A DNA stretch of 64,000 nt from the NCBI GenBank assembly GCA_028829895.1, contig CM054181.1, positions 115,849,860 through 115,913,859 on the forward strand. The letters run 5' to 3'. Position 1 is the first letter of the stretch. Every line of letters begins with the position of its first letter. Both the position numbers and the translations under genes were made by a program. This document shows, piece by piece, positions 38,601 to 48,466 of this stretch. The DNA comes from Sinotaia quadrata (Eukaryota; Mollusca; Gastropoda; Architaenioglossa; Viviparidae). Below the pieces are notes generated by a model, which saw only the letters and a program-made list of their open reading frames with translations, did no database searches and was not told the DNA's origin.

Positions 38601-40205
38601 ACTGGTACTAACTTTCTGAGATACTCTCCTCGCAGCCAGGGTTCTTCTTTCAGAGGACTGTCTTGCTGTTTATAGTTGTCTACTACCACTTGTTTTATAA
38701 ACTCTTCATTATCTTTGGTCAGACCTTCTTCCTGAATGGCATAGTTCCACTTCCTAACATGCCATGGCTTACTAAACTTATATTCACTATCTTTATGCGC
38801 TCTTCGTGTCTGCTGGTAGTTGAATAGCAGGCTAAAAACAGCAAAGGGACAAACTTATATTTGTAATAAAAAGAATTATGACTAAGAATATAGATTAATT
38901 TGTAAATAAAATTTATTAAACATAATTGCAATTAATCAAAATCAATTATTAAAGACCACTGTTAACAATTTTGTGTACAGGGAATTATTATTTTGAAACA
39001 AAGGTAAATGTCATGAACCCTTATTATTACTCAAATATTTTATCCTCCATGATTTAAAATGTCATCTTTAAAAAAATGTAATCTAAATCAATGACCCACA
39101 CATTGTGACTAATAAATGGTCAATATTTGCAGTACTTACATCTATTGATCTAACTTAATATTATCTAAATTTTCCAAAAATGATAAACTTACCTATTTTT
39201 TATTACTGCACTTTAAAACTGTTTTAAAACCAAAGCTTTCACATTTTCTTATAATATTTATTATATATAATTTAATCAGTTAAAAGCAGTTTAGAGCCAA
39301 TCAGTATTCATGTCACTGACATGGACAAGAAGTAACTGAATGCTGTGAGGACTGCTTAATGTGTGCTGTGGTTGTATTATTAGTAAAAGAGATATCTATC
39401 TTAATACTCCACATATGATTATGAATATGATTAGAATGTATTACTTGTTTTGTAAATTACAGCTAAAAGATAATGATATGTGTGAACCTAGTCGTTAGTT
39501 TTATAGTTATTTGATTGTGGGAATGTACTGTAACATTCAATAATTTCGTGCAGACATAATAAAACTGCAAAGTGCAATGAACTTATGAAGTCAAATATAT
39601 TTTTAAAATTTAAAATGCAGAGTGAAACAGCTGAGTGAGCAAGCTGTTAATGCAAATTAATTTTCGAATGATTTATATAATTTGTGATCGTTTAAAATTA
39701 ATAGGCCTAGGCCTACTCTTTTCTTGTTAATGTTATATAAAAAAAAAGTTTCTTCTTAGTTCTTAGCGATAAATGTATCTTTTTTAAAATCTACGAAGTA
39801 TAAACACAACGGGGAAAGGAGCAAAAATATTGAATTAACAACAACATAAAAGGCACATAAATAATCAGTGATAAAAAGTGATATTAAAAACTATATCCAG
39901 TACAATAAAATTATAACAGTATCACTACTATTTTACTAATGTACTACTAGTACTACTACTTTACTAGTACTTAGTACTTAGTAGTAGTTAGTACGTCCGC
40001 AAGTGACATAGTATTACCCAAAATAGTTAAGTTCAAATACACTGTAGCAAATATCAAACAGAATTTCAGTGTAACATTCGCATATAATTAAAATTAACCG
40101 TGCTACTGCTTCATACCTTACACAACTTAGTTGATGGTATGACGTTCCGCACAACCGATTTGTAACTACTACGGTTCTCAAAGTCAATGCTGCTGCAGAA
40201 GCCAT
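20629..40205 (-). CDS. MRPL3: Mitochondrial large-subunit ribosomal protein uL3m (MRPL3)
   Basis: Nine exons in transcript order: 40205-40122, 38809-38625, 37247-37157, 36463-36338, 25617-25518, 24556-24496, 23863-23752, 21887-21810, 20862-20629. Together they encode 356 aa in one frame; vertebrate MRPL3 is about 348 aa. uL3m is a structural protein of the mitochondrial 39S subunit. The first 28 residues are basic and hydroxylated with no acidic residue, like a mitochondrial targeting peptide. Recognisable uL3m blocks are FIKQ near residue 60, [47 protein letters not shown], and a C-terminal [12 protein letters not shown] and PEDLYDEE. The ATG at 40205 opens the only frame with a leader. Exon 2 has a NAGNAG acceptor (start 38809 or 38812). 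Intron 4 is about 10.7 kb because of an LTR element. Tandem arrays overlap the exon 5 acceptor and exon 6 donor. Confidence 0.95.
21020..21115. repeat. Two-copy direct repeat
   Basis: ACACAATTTCACACTACAAA and the following CTAGCATATTAAT occur twice in tandem (about 43 bp period) in the last intron of MRPL3. Confidence 0.8.
23270..23520. repeat. Minisatellite, about 38 bp unit
   Basis: Six or so copies of ACAAAACTTAAGAGTGTAAC with ACACTGTATACTTAG, in intron 7 of MRPL3. Confidence 0.85.
24064..24520 (-). repeat. Six 76-bp repeats carrying the MRPL3 exon 6 splice donor
   Basis: The plus-strand motif CTTACGTTTTTGCTTGGACA (donor plus exon end in MRPL3 direction) recurs at 24111, 24187, 24263, 24339, 24415 and 24491, exactly 76 bp apart. 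The copy at 24491 is the true exon 6 end; the five others are exact or nearly exact and lie downstream in intron 6. Each unit contains about 25 bases of exon 6, the GTAAGT donor and about 50 bases of intron. Reading past the true donor meets TAA at once, so use of a later donor would give a truncated product. Confidence 0.95.
25596..26065 (-). repeat. About six 88-bp repeats carrying the MRPL3 exon 5 acceptor
   Basis: The plus-strand block TTGTAACTTTTCTTGAACTG followed by AAATTAGCAT is the start of exon 5 plus its 3' splice site. Copies begin near 25601 (true), 25689, 25777, 25867, 25952 and 26025, increasingly diverged away from the exon. The first two extra copies keep CTAATTTCAG and the exon start in the MRPL3 direction. 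Confidence 0.9.
26524..28206 (-). repeat. 3' LTR
   Basis: Downstream LTR in the element's reading direction. Its ends on the plus strand are TGTTACG and CGTCACA, a short imperfect inverted repeat. It carries the same short open frames as the other LTR, which I regard as chance. Confidence 0.93.
28207..28219 (-). other. Candidate polypurine tract
   Basis: In the element's direction AAAAGCAAGGGGG directly precedes the 3' LTR; it is purine apart from one C. This is where plus-strand DNA priming is expected. Confidence 0.7.
28919..31792 (-). CDS. 957-aa protein of the LTR element, function unknown
   Basis: One uninterrupted frame from an ATG about 620 bases inside the 5' LTR to a stop about 710 bases before the 3' LTR. 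Residues about 1-150 are charged and helical (for example [12 protein letters not shown], and [12 protein letters not shown] near 120), probably a coiled coil. The long middle is Ser/Thr/Asp/Glu-rich, with recurring ETD-type motifs and an internal duplication ([14 protein letters not shown] and [14 protein letters not shown]), probably disordered. The last about 200 residues are Arg/His-rich. I see no CCHC knuckle, no DTG/DSG protease site, no YxDD polymerase motif and no DDE integrase core. Its position fits a Gag-like structural protein, but no family was recognised. A captured host gene is possible. Intactness over 2.9 kb suggests recent selection or a very young copy. Confidence 0.85.
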   Translation of the reverse strand: MDLEQFVEHLREKHEREMEWIEIEDDHLTTLIDLRVDERMGSLQLMEILKREHGIGISLEYRGEQLRIFVLLELNEKEIEHREEIRSSISSRAKQLCDKDFRFKGEGEAEIRDLTFEIRKLKKERQKLMERKGSLELEWLWTEIETESKIAGEGTVDKLRQEGQAVNFDLPRSNTASVETDTQKLVALPNTADKVDSLIENKNKCFDETITVQLANQFTETVSAPKLDLETETRKDTVVKDLITRVEFGQTHTPPCTCDTLFDGLNAHDKIETDSIGCVPLRCDETSSNTVTDFSDRTSMHEKIETGSISCVLLKGSDASTESTDRTVSLRESHENVLATKTETDIGRSRSPMIDVSHDVILEHKIIALCEVSSANTLTARETEVFDPDDSIGSITDRDNVPMISSFTSDDMTVVRAETEFFSKRDMEEDMVENCTGTVDDNNACVLMCMHAVVRDMAELSADKSLNGISDVDRSHGTWTTFIDSPVEIKECHEYVPKTETSGSKEEGVSLTDMFLDSLTISTECSPWLIKDTVQMSDRTRLIDNENRSDGLITRVGGTSGLLLTSDAEIHDRGNSGSVAYNTQRVDIVMLFSVIETGNIHCQLVTETDRISIIDSDDLMGRHIELTESVETDYVSSINGMVQGRLSVTLGEFKTEPLFIQPRESDLLASESDHTVTREYSSGELDNSRVTKETQTYVVKERDKLTDITVEHLVVNGLKQKTTSGMRYFTSVYDKIRRTEPPDLGEKLVLQFRYFRETGSHDRAHLRTYDPRLDVKWTHSRSDAIPTKDVECMRTRDVQCVHNDVTTNARNTKRANFHLREFSDKARSDRLEILTSHSQRHSDTDMIRNVSRSLKLLDRVENSHAETDTTRNILNLTSILWSFERDKTLQGRTYRTRNEKSKLDMQYIAPHSDILTNRVRKKECSCHAIDMLTHMGDDVYWGWDRTTKIALGRVVQQ
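31793..32408 (-). other. 5' untranslated leader of the LTR element
   Basis: About 600 bases between the 5' LTR and the ORF. No coding frame on the element's strand is convincing. The primer-binding site is at its LTR end; packaging signals would be expected here but cannot be seen by eye. Confidence 0.5.
32391..32406 (-). other. Candidate primer-binding site
   Basis: In the element's direction the 5' LTR is followed by AG and then TGGGGGAATCTCGTCC. TGG two bases after the LTR is the expected start of a site complementary to a tRNA 3' CCA end. I did not assign the tRNA. Confidence 0.6.
32409..34091 (-). repeat. 5' LTR
   Basis: Upstream LTR in the element's direction, matching 26524-28206 except for one base that I found. 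It should hold the element's promoter; no TATA box was assigned with confidence. Confidence 0.93.
37677..38475. mobile_element. Possible degraded hAT-like element
   Basis: The left edge reads TAGGGCTGTCAAT with TGCCCAGGTAACC following. The right edge, reversed, reads TAGTGGTGCCAATGG with GCCTGGGCACCC. The inner part near 38290-38470 is much more GC-rich than its surroundings. The flanks do not give a clean 8-bp duplication, so the limits are uncertain. It lies in MRPL3 intron 2. Confidence 0.35.
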
Positions 40206-40600
40206 GCTTGAAATCGCTTATAACAATACAAATTAGTAAATGTAATACTTTCTAATAAATATTTTCTTAAATAATTTTAATGTTAAGTCTGATAAAATTA
40301 TTGTATAATTATATTACAAAATACCTTATTGATATATAAATTTATTATTTTTAATTTTGCCTTTCGCGCTAGAGGGGGGAGGGGGCATAGTTTCAATTTA
40401 TTCTTGATTCAGAGTAGCACATACATGTAATATCTTGTGCAACTCTTTATCATCTGGTATGCGAAGTAAGTCTTAGAAGTACGACAAATAAACACACATT
40501 TAAAACTGAATATAAATACCATATCATTATATGATAAGTAAATTAAAGCTTCGCTTAAAAGGCACCAATTTTATAGTCTTTCCACTCGCATGCACACATA

Positions 40601-40832
40601 CAGTGGTATAGCAATGGTTTGGGCGGGGGCTGGCAGCGCGCGGAGTTTAATTTTTACTTTCAGAATATAATCATTATTTCATTTGGATACCCGATTTATG
40701 TTGTATGCAAAAATTTTTTTTCGTTTGAAATAGAAGGGGGCCCACTTTCGAAGCTCTGCACAAGGGCCAATCGAAGGGGCCCACCACCATAGCTCTGTAC
40801 AAGGGCATCTCCAAAAAAACCCTTGCTGTGCC

Positions 40833-40836
<4 letters not shown>
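40601..40836. mobile_element. Short terminal-inverted-repeat transposon (MITE)
   Basis: The left end CAGTGGTATAGCAATGG pairs with the reversed right end CAGTGGCACAGCAAGGG. The element is 236 bp and more GC-rich than its flanks. The flanking CACACATA and CACACACA are compatible with an 8-bp duplication but fall in CA-rich DNA, so this is weak support. Confidence 0.65.

Positions 40837-40874
<38 letters not shown>
40834..40874. repeat. (CA)n microsatellite
   Basis: About twenty CA dinucleotides directly abut the right end of the short inverted-repeat transposon. Confidence 0.95.
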
Positions 40875-40875
<1 letters not shown>

Positions 40876-41704
40876 CTTAACTAGAATACAAGTGATGCGG
40901 GGGCCTATTTGTGATGTAGCCACTGTAAACAAAGAAAGAAGTATAGCCTACATGTACTTGGAAACACTATGCAACACCTACTGCTGGAACCGGATTTCAA
41001 ATGCTCCTGGAATTGAATACCAACTCCCTACTGCGCCACTGAAGTATTACCGATGGAAGTTAATTAAGTTAGAGCATTCGCACTAATCCAACAGTATGAA
41101 ATAATTTTATTCCACATTAGTATACTTTGAACAGAATACGTTTTAATGGTGAGATCTGACGTTAAAACCGGAAGTGATTGAGTAAAATCCCACCAAATCA
41201 AGAATTATCACGCTGAAAAATTAGTTATTTTCTCAAGTTCTTGAGGCCTTCCATATTCAAAATATAGGTATATAATAAACCGTCCCATACCCACTATATA
41301 AATATAATAAGCATAGAAATCTTTGTAAGCCGATTTCTTGACACTTGCCAGGTGGGTAGGATACAGTGGCCAACTAAAAGAGGGAAGAGATAAAAAAAAA
41401 AACAAGCTGAAATGATAAACAATAATAGGCCTACACGCAGTCACAACATTACACACGGGAAACCAAAAGGGAGAGCACCTATAGCCTGCTAATTCTCGTA
41501 GAAAAGGGGATCTTAATAGGAATAAAGAACGGATGAGACAAGATGCTCTAACCTGACCAGATACATAAACTATGCGTTCTGTCTAATGCACTAAATTATA
41601 CCGGGCCTTAGACATGAAGCCCACCCACCCCACCCCACCCCCGTTGTATAAGTATGGTGTCGCGAAAATAAGATATATTAAAAAAAACACTGACAAGTTT
41701 TATA

Positions 41705-41815
41705 TACTCGCTAACGTGACGAGATTTATATAAACGCCGAGACTAACGTGATGAGATTTAACGCCGAGACTAACGTGACGAGATTTATATAAACGCCGAG
41801 ACTAACGTGATGAGA
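41705..41815. repeat. Minisatellite, AACGTGACGAGATTTATATA type
   Basis: Three to four copies of CTAACGTGACGAGATTTATA with AAACGCCGAGA. Confidence 0.85.
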
Positions 41816-42639
41816 AATATAGTCATCTGACTCGACAAGATAATAATAAGGATCTATAATTATTGCAGTAATTAGCCTAAATCGGCGCAATAAGATACAC
41901 ATGAATAGACCATTGACGTAAACAAGACGCGCAGGACCAATGATGTGACAATATATGCTTATCCATCGTATCTTTCACATCAAGTTGTAAACGACCATAA
42001 TTGTCCCAGAGATACATAAACCTATTGTCCAATGTGATAAATTATATAGGCATACGAGTTAGTCAAAAATTAGAGTTTATACTCACTATACAATACATAA
42101 GAAATGGAAATAGACTGTTTGTAGGCCTCAAGAATACACAAGTGAGACCAATAAATGCCGACTTAAACTATAAACTATTGAGGTACATGAATTGACAGTA
42201 CCGACCAAATGAACAGTTAGTTACATAAGCAAGGTAAAGTGGCCATTTGAAAAAAAAAGTAGTATATACGAGCCCGTTTACTGTCATGATTTGCAAGCCA
42301 AATGAGTAGAATGTATATATTTAGGCCAAGAATTTAGACCCTCTAAATTAATGGTTCCAACATGGTGCCCGCAGGCGCCAGGGCGCTCGTCGAGGCATAT
42401 CCATGTGCCCTCGATGAGGTGCAAAAAGCAGTGCCGGTATAAGTGGTTCCATCAACCCTCACATCACTCAGTTTAGGTTTTTGTTAAATCATTGAAAGCA
42501 AAATTGATCTTGTGGAAGTCACATATGAAGACTACCTCTTTTGTATATTTCCCAAGTGTGAATAAAATGGTATGTGACAATCATTTTAACTCTTCACTAC
42601 ATTCAAAGACCCCAGTTGTAGTTTGGAAAGATATTCAAC

Positions 42640-42880
42640 ACAGTGCTTCATCAGTGAGCCTGATTGCCTCCCTTGGGAATCATTTTACTTGCCAACTAGA
42701 GGTAACAAACAGTTCATCATCATTGTCCCTGGGAATGCCTCCCTTAAAAATCCTTTTACTTGCCAACTAGAGGTAACAAACAGTTCATCATCATTGTCCC
42801 TGCGATTGCCTCCCTTGGGAATCCTTTTACTTGCGAACTAGAGGTAATAAACAGTTCATCATCAGGGAGCTTGTGATTAC
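42640..42880. repeat. Minisatellite inside the hAT-like element
   Basis: About three 65-70 bp copies of AACTAGAGGTAACAAACAGT followed by a TTCATCATCATTGTCCCTG segment. It stays open in two frames, which is a property of the repeat. Confidence 0.85.
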
Positions 42881-43264
42881 CTCCCTTGCCAGGTAATAAA
42901 AATGGCTACATCGACTGCAAGTCTCAATCAATTAAGAAAAGAATAAGTGGAACTCGAGATTTGGGACCTTGAAAATGATACCCTTGTCAAATTGCCGCAA
43001 TAGATGATAATTTTGGAATCTGTAGGATACACAGTAAACTCTTAATTTGACTCCATTTATCTATATGAATGTTTGTTTTTTAACGATAAGCATAATAAAG
43101 TCAAATACAGATCTTGACTTACAGATGCCCACATGGAATATAATTTTACTCTCCAAACTGCTAAAAACTGGCTAATGAAATACAGTGTCAAAAATCATTT
43201 TGATCTATTACAAAAGAAGCACGTGACGGATCAATACCTTTTCTCTAGTCATTAATGACGAGCG

Positions 43265-43515
43265 CTTACGAGTATTATTCGTATTTGTTTGTTTATAGAA
43301 ATCCTGATACAGGTAACAATAAACATTATGTTTAATTTTTTTAATATTTGTATTTACTTGTTGAAATCCGATACACGTAACAATAAACATTGTGCTTAAT
43401 ATTTTTTTGTATTTGTATACTTGTTGAAATCCGATACACACGACGATAACAATTGTGCTTAAGTTTTATCATGTATGTATATTTACTTGTTGAAATCCAG
43501 ATACAAATAACAATA
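43265..43515. repeat. Second minisatellite inside the hAT-like element
   Basis: Four copies of about 60 bp containing TTGTTGAAATCCGATACACG and AACAATAAACATTGTG. Confidence 0.8.
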
Positions 43516-43959
43516 AAAAGAATATGTTTAATTAACCATAACTAGTTGTCTATGTTAAAGTAAGAATATTAAAGATATTTCGGCCTCTAGTTCAACAATA
43601 TTATACCTTAAAAAAATAAATAAAATGAAAAATGCTTATGATGTTTATTTTGTAAAAACTAATTAATTCATCTTCAGACAGATTCAAAAAGAGCAAATCC
43701 ACATAGAAATGGTGAAAAAGTAATCCACTTGAATGTTATAGATGAGCATATTCTGTATTACTAAATACGGTGATTTGCGTATTATTTAATGTAGAGTACA
43801 AAAATAAACTTTGAAAAACTGATGACGTCAAACTCGTAATAAACTTTGAATGTGCTCTCGGCCTGAAGAAGATTGGAGACCACTGCTCTAAATAGACCAG
43901 AGATAAAAACGCATTCAATAAGCAAGATATGTAGATTCACTAAGAACACAAAATAAATA

Positions 43960-44830
43960 TGCCACTAAATAAATAAGACATGTCAGTTTACTAAAAATAC
44001 ACACACATCATGCCAACTAAGTAGACAAGACATATAGATACACTAAATAGACAAGACATAGATACACTAAATAGACAAGACATAGATACACTAAGTAGAC
44101 AAGACACATAGATACACTAAATAGACAAGACACATACACTAAGTAGACAAGACACATAGATACACTAAATAGACAAGACATATAGATACTCTAAGTAGAC
44201 AAGACACATACATAAAGTAGACAAGACACATAGATACACTAAATATACAAGACACATAGATACACTAAGTAGACAAGACTCGTATATACACTAAATAGAC
44301 AAGACATATAGATACACTAATTAGACAAGACCTAGATGCACTAAACAGACAAGATATATAGATACACTAAATAGACAAGACGTAGATATACTAAACAGAC
44401 AATATATATAGGACCACTTAACAAAACAAGATACGTATAGACTTACTAAATAGATATAATATATAGACCCACCTAATAGACAAGATATATAGACCGCTTA
44501 ACAGACACAATATATACCCCCTCCCGCCCCAAATTCACAAGATATGTGAACTCACTAAAAATTAATAGACGAAATCTATAAAGCCAGTCGACAGACTAAA
44601 TGTATGGGTTCACTAAATAGATAATATATTTAGTCCCACTCAACAGACTACATATGCATCACTACTAAATAGACAAGATATAGGTCACCTCAATAGGAAA
44701 TATAATATAAAGACCCACCAAACAGACAAGAATAACACAATGCATACATATATATACTACATAGGAAAGATAATGTAAAGACCCACCAAACTATAATAAC
44801 GCGATACAAATACCTACTAAATAGATAAGG
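43960..44830. repeat. Long minisatellite, about 25 bp unit
   Basis: Roughly thirty copies of TAAATAGACAAGACACATAG with ATACAC, regular between 44030 and 44400 and increasingly degenerate after that. Confidence 0.9.
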
Positions 44831-45642
44831 TATGTAATACCAATCCTGACAATGCGAAATGAAATCAAAGTATAGTCTCCATATTATATATGCGTTGCTC
44901 CACATAGCTCTGACCCGTCCGTCTTGAATTCAACACCCATTGTCATTCTTCCTACCTCGTTATGTTCTTTCTCCACAATCTCTCCCTCCCCACAAAAATT
45001 AACACAACTAAACTGAAAAGATAATAAAAATTAACATAATGTTACTTTCTTTTATTCCTTTTTTCTTCATACGTGGTCATCGTATATTCGTTTTATCGAG
45101 TTTGTATCTCACCACACACACACACACACACAGGCTACTCCCAATAAACCCCATCTACTTCCAAGTGTTTCGCCGTAAAACATTCCACAGGTGCACGAGT
45201 TCATCTTGGTCATTCACCAAACGACACTTCCTTAAAAGCACCGAAGCAGTCGCTTAGATGTTTGAAGTAGAAATTAGATGCATAGCACATATTGCAAAAA
45301 TAAAACTAGTGAATGATTTACGACAATCATGTTGGCTCTCAAATAACTACACTTGTTTTATAGCCCTCGACGACTTTGCGTTCGTATCAGTGAACCGGAA
45401 TAGTTTTCCATTCGTTCAGCTCAACCTTGGGCCAGCCAATCACAAGTGAGCAAACAGAGGTGTTCGGTGACTAAGACTGCGAGGTGTGCATTATTTACCT
45501 CACCAAACTTCCGTATGACTTCTTTGAAAACGAATTTCTTTTCAAGTTGCCATTTTGGAGAAGTAAAAAAAGAAATATTTTAAAAAAGACTAACAGGAGT
45601 AAAAGCCCCAGATAAATATTATCCAGGACTTATTTGCGCAGA

Positions 45643-47588
45643 ATGGCCGAGTGGAAGATGGGAGGGCGAGGTATGTGGCTTGACTTGATTGGTATCTTTC
45701 TTTTATTTCTATACATTTCTTGTAAGAATGTTTACTTATTCGTAGGGCTGTTAACGATTAATGATTTCTTTGACGATTAATCTTACAACATTTAACGATT
45801 AATGAATAGATAAAAAAACACAACTAAAACTGTATACTTTCTCGCCATTAATAACTTTGTTGTTATTGTCTACTTTATAACCAAAATGGTCACGCAATTT
45901 ACCTTTAACGGTTTATAATCTTTCATCTTAGAATCGGCCATTTTGGCAGTAAAAAAAATAATAACAAAATAAAACTACCGTTGCAACTACATATCGGCAT
46001 TGACTCAGTGAGTAAGGAAGAAAATTGGTTGAAATTTAATCGTTATGATTAATCGGAAGATTAATCGTTAAAATGGGCAACCCTACTTATTAGTACGGAT
46101 GGCACACGGCCACAAATCGAGAAAGCAAGGCCAATTCAATCATCATCTCAATCGTTTGAAATGTTGACAAACAATATCTGGTACGTGGTGCACATTTTGT
46201 TAATGTAGTACAAGGTAATAATGCACTAAGTGAGTAATTCTTTTCCTCTAAACATTCCGTTAAACTGATTTACTATGTTTTATATTTTTATGATTGACAT
46301 TTAAAAAAAAAACTATCATAAGGAGTGCCCAAGGTCGGGTTACTTTGACAATTTAACAATTTATATAACAATTAAGTTTAGAAAAAGGGGGATAGGCAAA
46401 TGTTTTCTGCCACAATATATATAATTATAACTATTTATAGTCTGATATAAAATCATAGACATTGAGTAACCGTTTTTAGTATCTATGTGATTGCATTAGT
46501 CTGTGTGAGTGAAATAGAGTGAGTGTGTAAATTAGAGCGAGAAAGAGATAATGAGAGGGAACGAGAGCAAGAGTGTAAGAAAGAGCGAGAGAGAGAGAGA
46601 GTGAATGACTGAAAGTGAATGTAGGGGAGAGAGAGAAAAAAATGGTGACAGTATAACGCCGGTGTGTATAGAGGGCAGTGGGCGCACCAATCTGCATTTG
46701 GGTGCATCCCTCCCGCATCCTTCAGGTTTGCAGTGTGCAGTGTTGCGGAAAAGCATCCTGTACAATTTCTGAAATCTGGACAGCTTGACAAGCAATTAAT
46801 TCAAGCCCAAAGTTAACTAGCTTTAAATCCGCTTTCGGTTTGTGGTACGAAGAGTGTGATCAACGTTGCAGCAATGTTGTTTTGAGCTTTGTCACAAAAT
46901 TACAAGATTTTTATCAATATCGATAGTTTTGCCCTAAATATTTTCCACTTAAGGGTGGAAATTATTTTGGTATTATATTAAATATACGCACAGTTACACA
47001 CACGAATATACCACGAACAAGCCCTTCCAAAATGTCAACATGTCAGTAATGTGTTTATTGTCCCTAGAATGGATTGTTTCCCCTTTCTATATTTTATGAA
47101 GCAAAACAAAATTCTTTACAACTATTTGTTTTTTTCTATCAGATCTCCCTCCGCCTTATTCACCACTGGAAGAGAGCAATGACGGTTTTGTCGCAGAAGG
47201 TGATGGAAATGGTAATTCTGAAAATGACCACCATTCTGCTGTAAATCCCGGGTGCCATCCTCAGACAGGGTACATAGGACAACAACAGAGCCATTTTCAA
47301 CAAATTATTGTGGTGATTATGTGCACATTGATACATTATAGGGCTCTGATTTGTTTGTTTCTTTTTGGTTTTTTTTTTTTTTGGTCGTTGATTTACACAA
47401 CATTCTTGATTTAAAATAATAATCCTGATCTATTGAATGATGAGCTATTTCAGGTCTCTGGTTTTATGGGAAGTCTTTCAAAAATTTCAATGACAGCGGT
47501 ACGAGATACGTCAGACCGCACCCGGCTAACACTGGACACACACTTACTTGCATAGTATCATATACATACACGTACACACTCACACCCG

Positions 47589-47623
<35 letters not shown>

Positions 47624-48402
47624 CACGTACACACACTCTCAGACATACACGCACACACACTCTCAGACATACACGCACACACACTCTCAGAAATGCACGC
47701 ACACTCTGAGACATACACGCACACACACTCTGAGACATACACGCACACACACTCACAGAAACCACCACGCACTTCAACACGAAACAGAAACAAACGACAG
47801 ACGTAATAGCACACACGCACATGGTACAATACACGCACATATACACGGACACCAGGATATGCTTCACAGGAGACTCGCCACGAAGACACAGAAAAGCGCC
47901 TCGCCATATAAATACACATACAAGACAGTAAACATACATAATATTACACTGTTCAGTCAACTTTTAAACGGAAGCTCCGGTATAAATTTAAAATAAATAA
48001 TTACTTAGCAACATCATCGAGGCATGCTCCAGCTCCATTATGTTTGATTTTCCTGATAGTTCCACTCCTAACTGCTTGTTCTCTTACGTCCAGTATTTAT
48101 ATTGTTCCACTATTTTGTCCATTAAAACAACAAAACTATTTAATCTCTTGCACAAAATGATATCTCACAAACACGCACTAACTCTGTAATATTCAGGTAA
48201 CAGAAATCCAGAAATTAAAGTACATTAACGTTTAGACTTTTCAGTCCAGTATTAGAGAAAAATCCAAAGGTTTGCTCATCATGAGCAAGAAAAATGAAAC
48301 GAAAGAATAATAAAAGAAAAAATTACGAAAACTCCACAGGAACAAGTCATCAAAGTTTTAAGATTGTTTTTCTTTAGACTTTCTTCTCCCCACCACCACA
48401 AG

Positions 48403-48466
<64 letters not shown>

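Larger units (their letters stand above)
42349..43885. mobile_element. Non-autonomous hAT-like DNA transposon
   Basis: The perfect 8-bp sequence CTCTAAAT flanks both ends (42341-42348 and 43886-43893), the target duplication length of hAT elements. The right end, reversed, reads CAGTGGTCTCCAATC, a typical hAT terminus; the left end is a decayed version, TAATGGTTCCAAC, followed by GGTGCCCGCAGGCGCC. The 1537-bp body has no transposase frame; it holds two internal minisatellites near 42640-42880 and 43265-43515. Confidence 0.8.
40206..45642. other. Head-to-head spacer between MRPL3 and the dispanin gene
   Basis: About 5.4 kb with no recognisable coding exon. Promoters for both flanking genes should lie here, but I can name no specific element. 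It contains two DNA-transposon remnants and several minisatellites, listed separately. Confidence 0.6.

Noticed and set aside
42349..43885. Transposase gene in the hAT-like element
   Set aside because: The frames at 42492-42841 are repeat readings with no hAT dimerisation or DDE motif.
43960..44830. Regular 25-bp repeats resembling a CRISPR array
   Set aside because: The units are contiguous and degenerate with no unique spacers, and the DNA is eukaryotic.
47464..47960. Cys/Val-rich frames of 126-151 residues on the minus strand
   Set aside because: They are translations of CA-rich microsatellite DNA in a dispanin intron.
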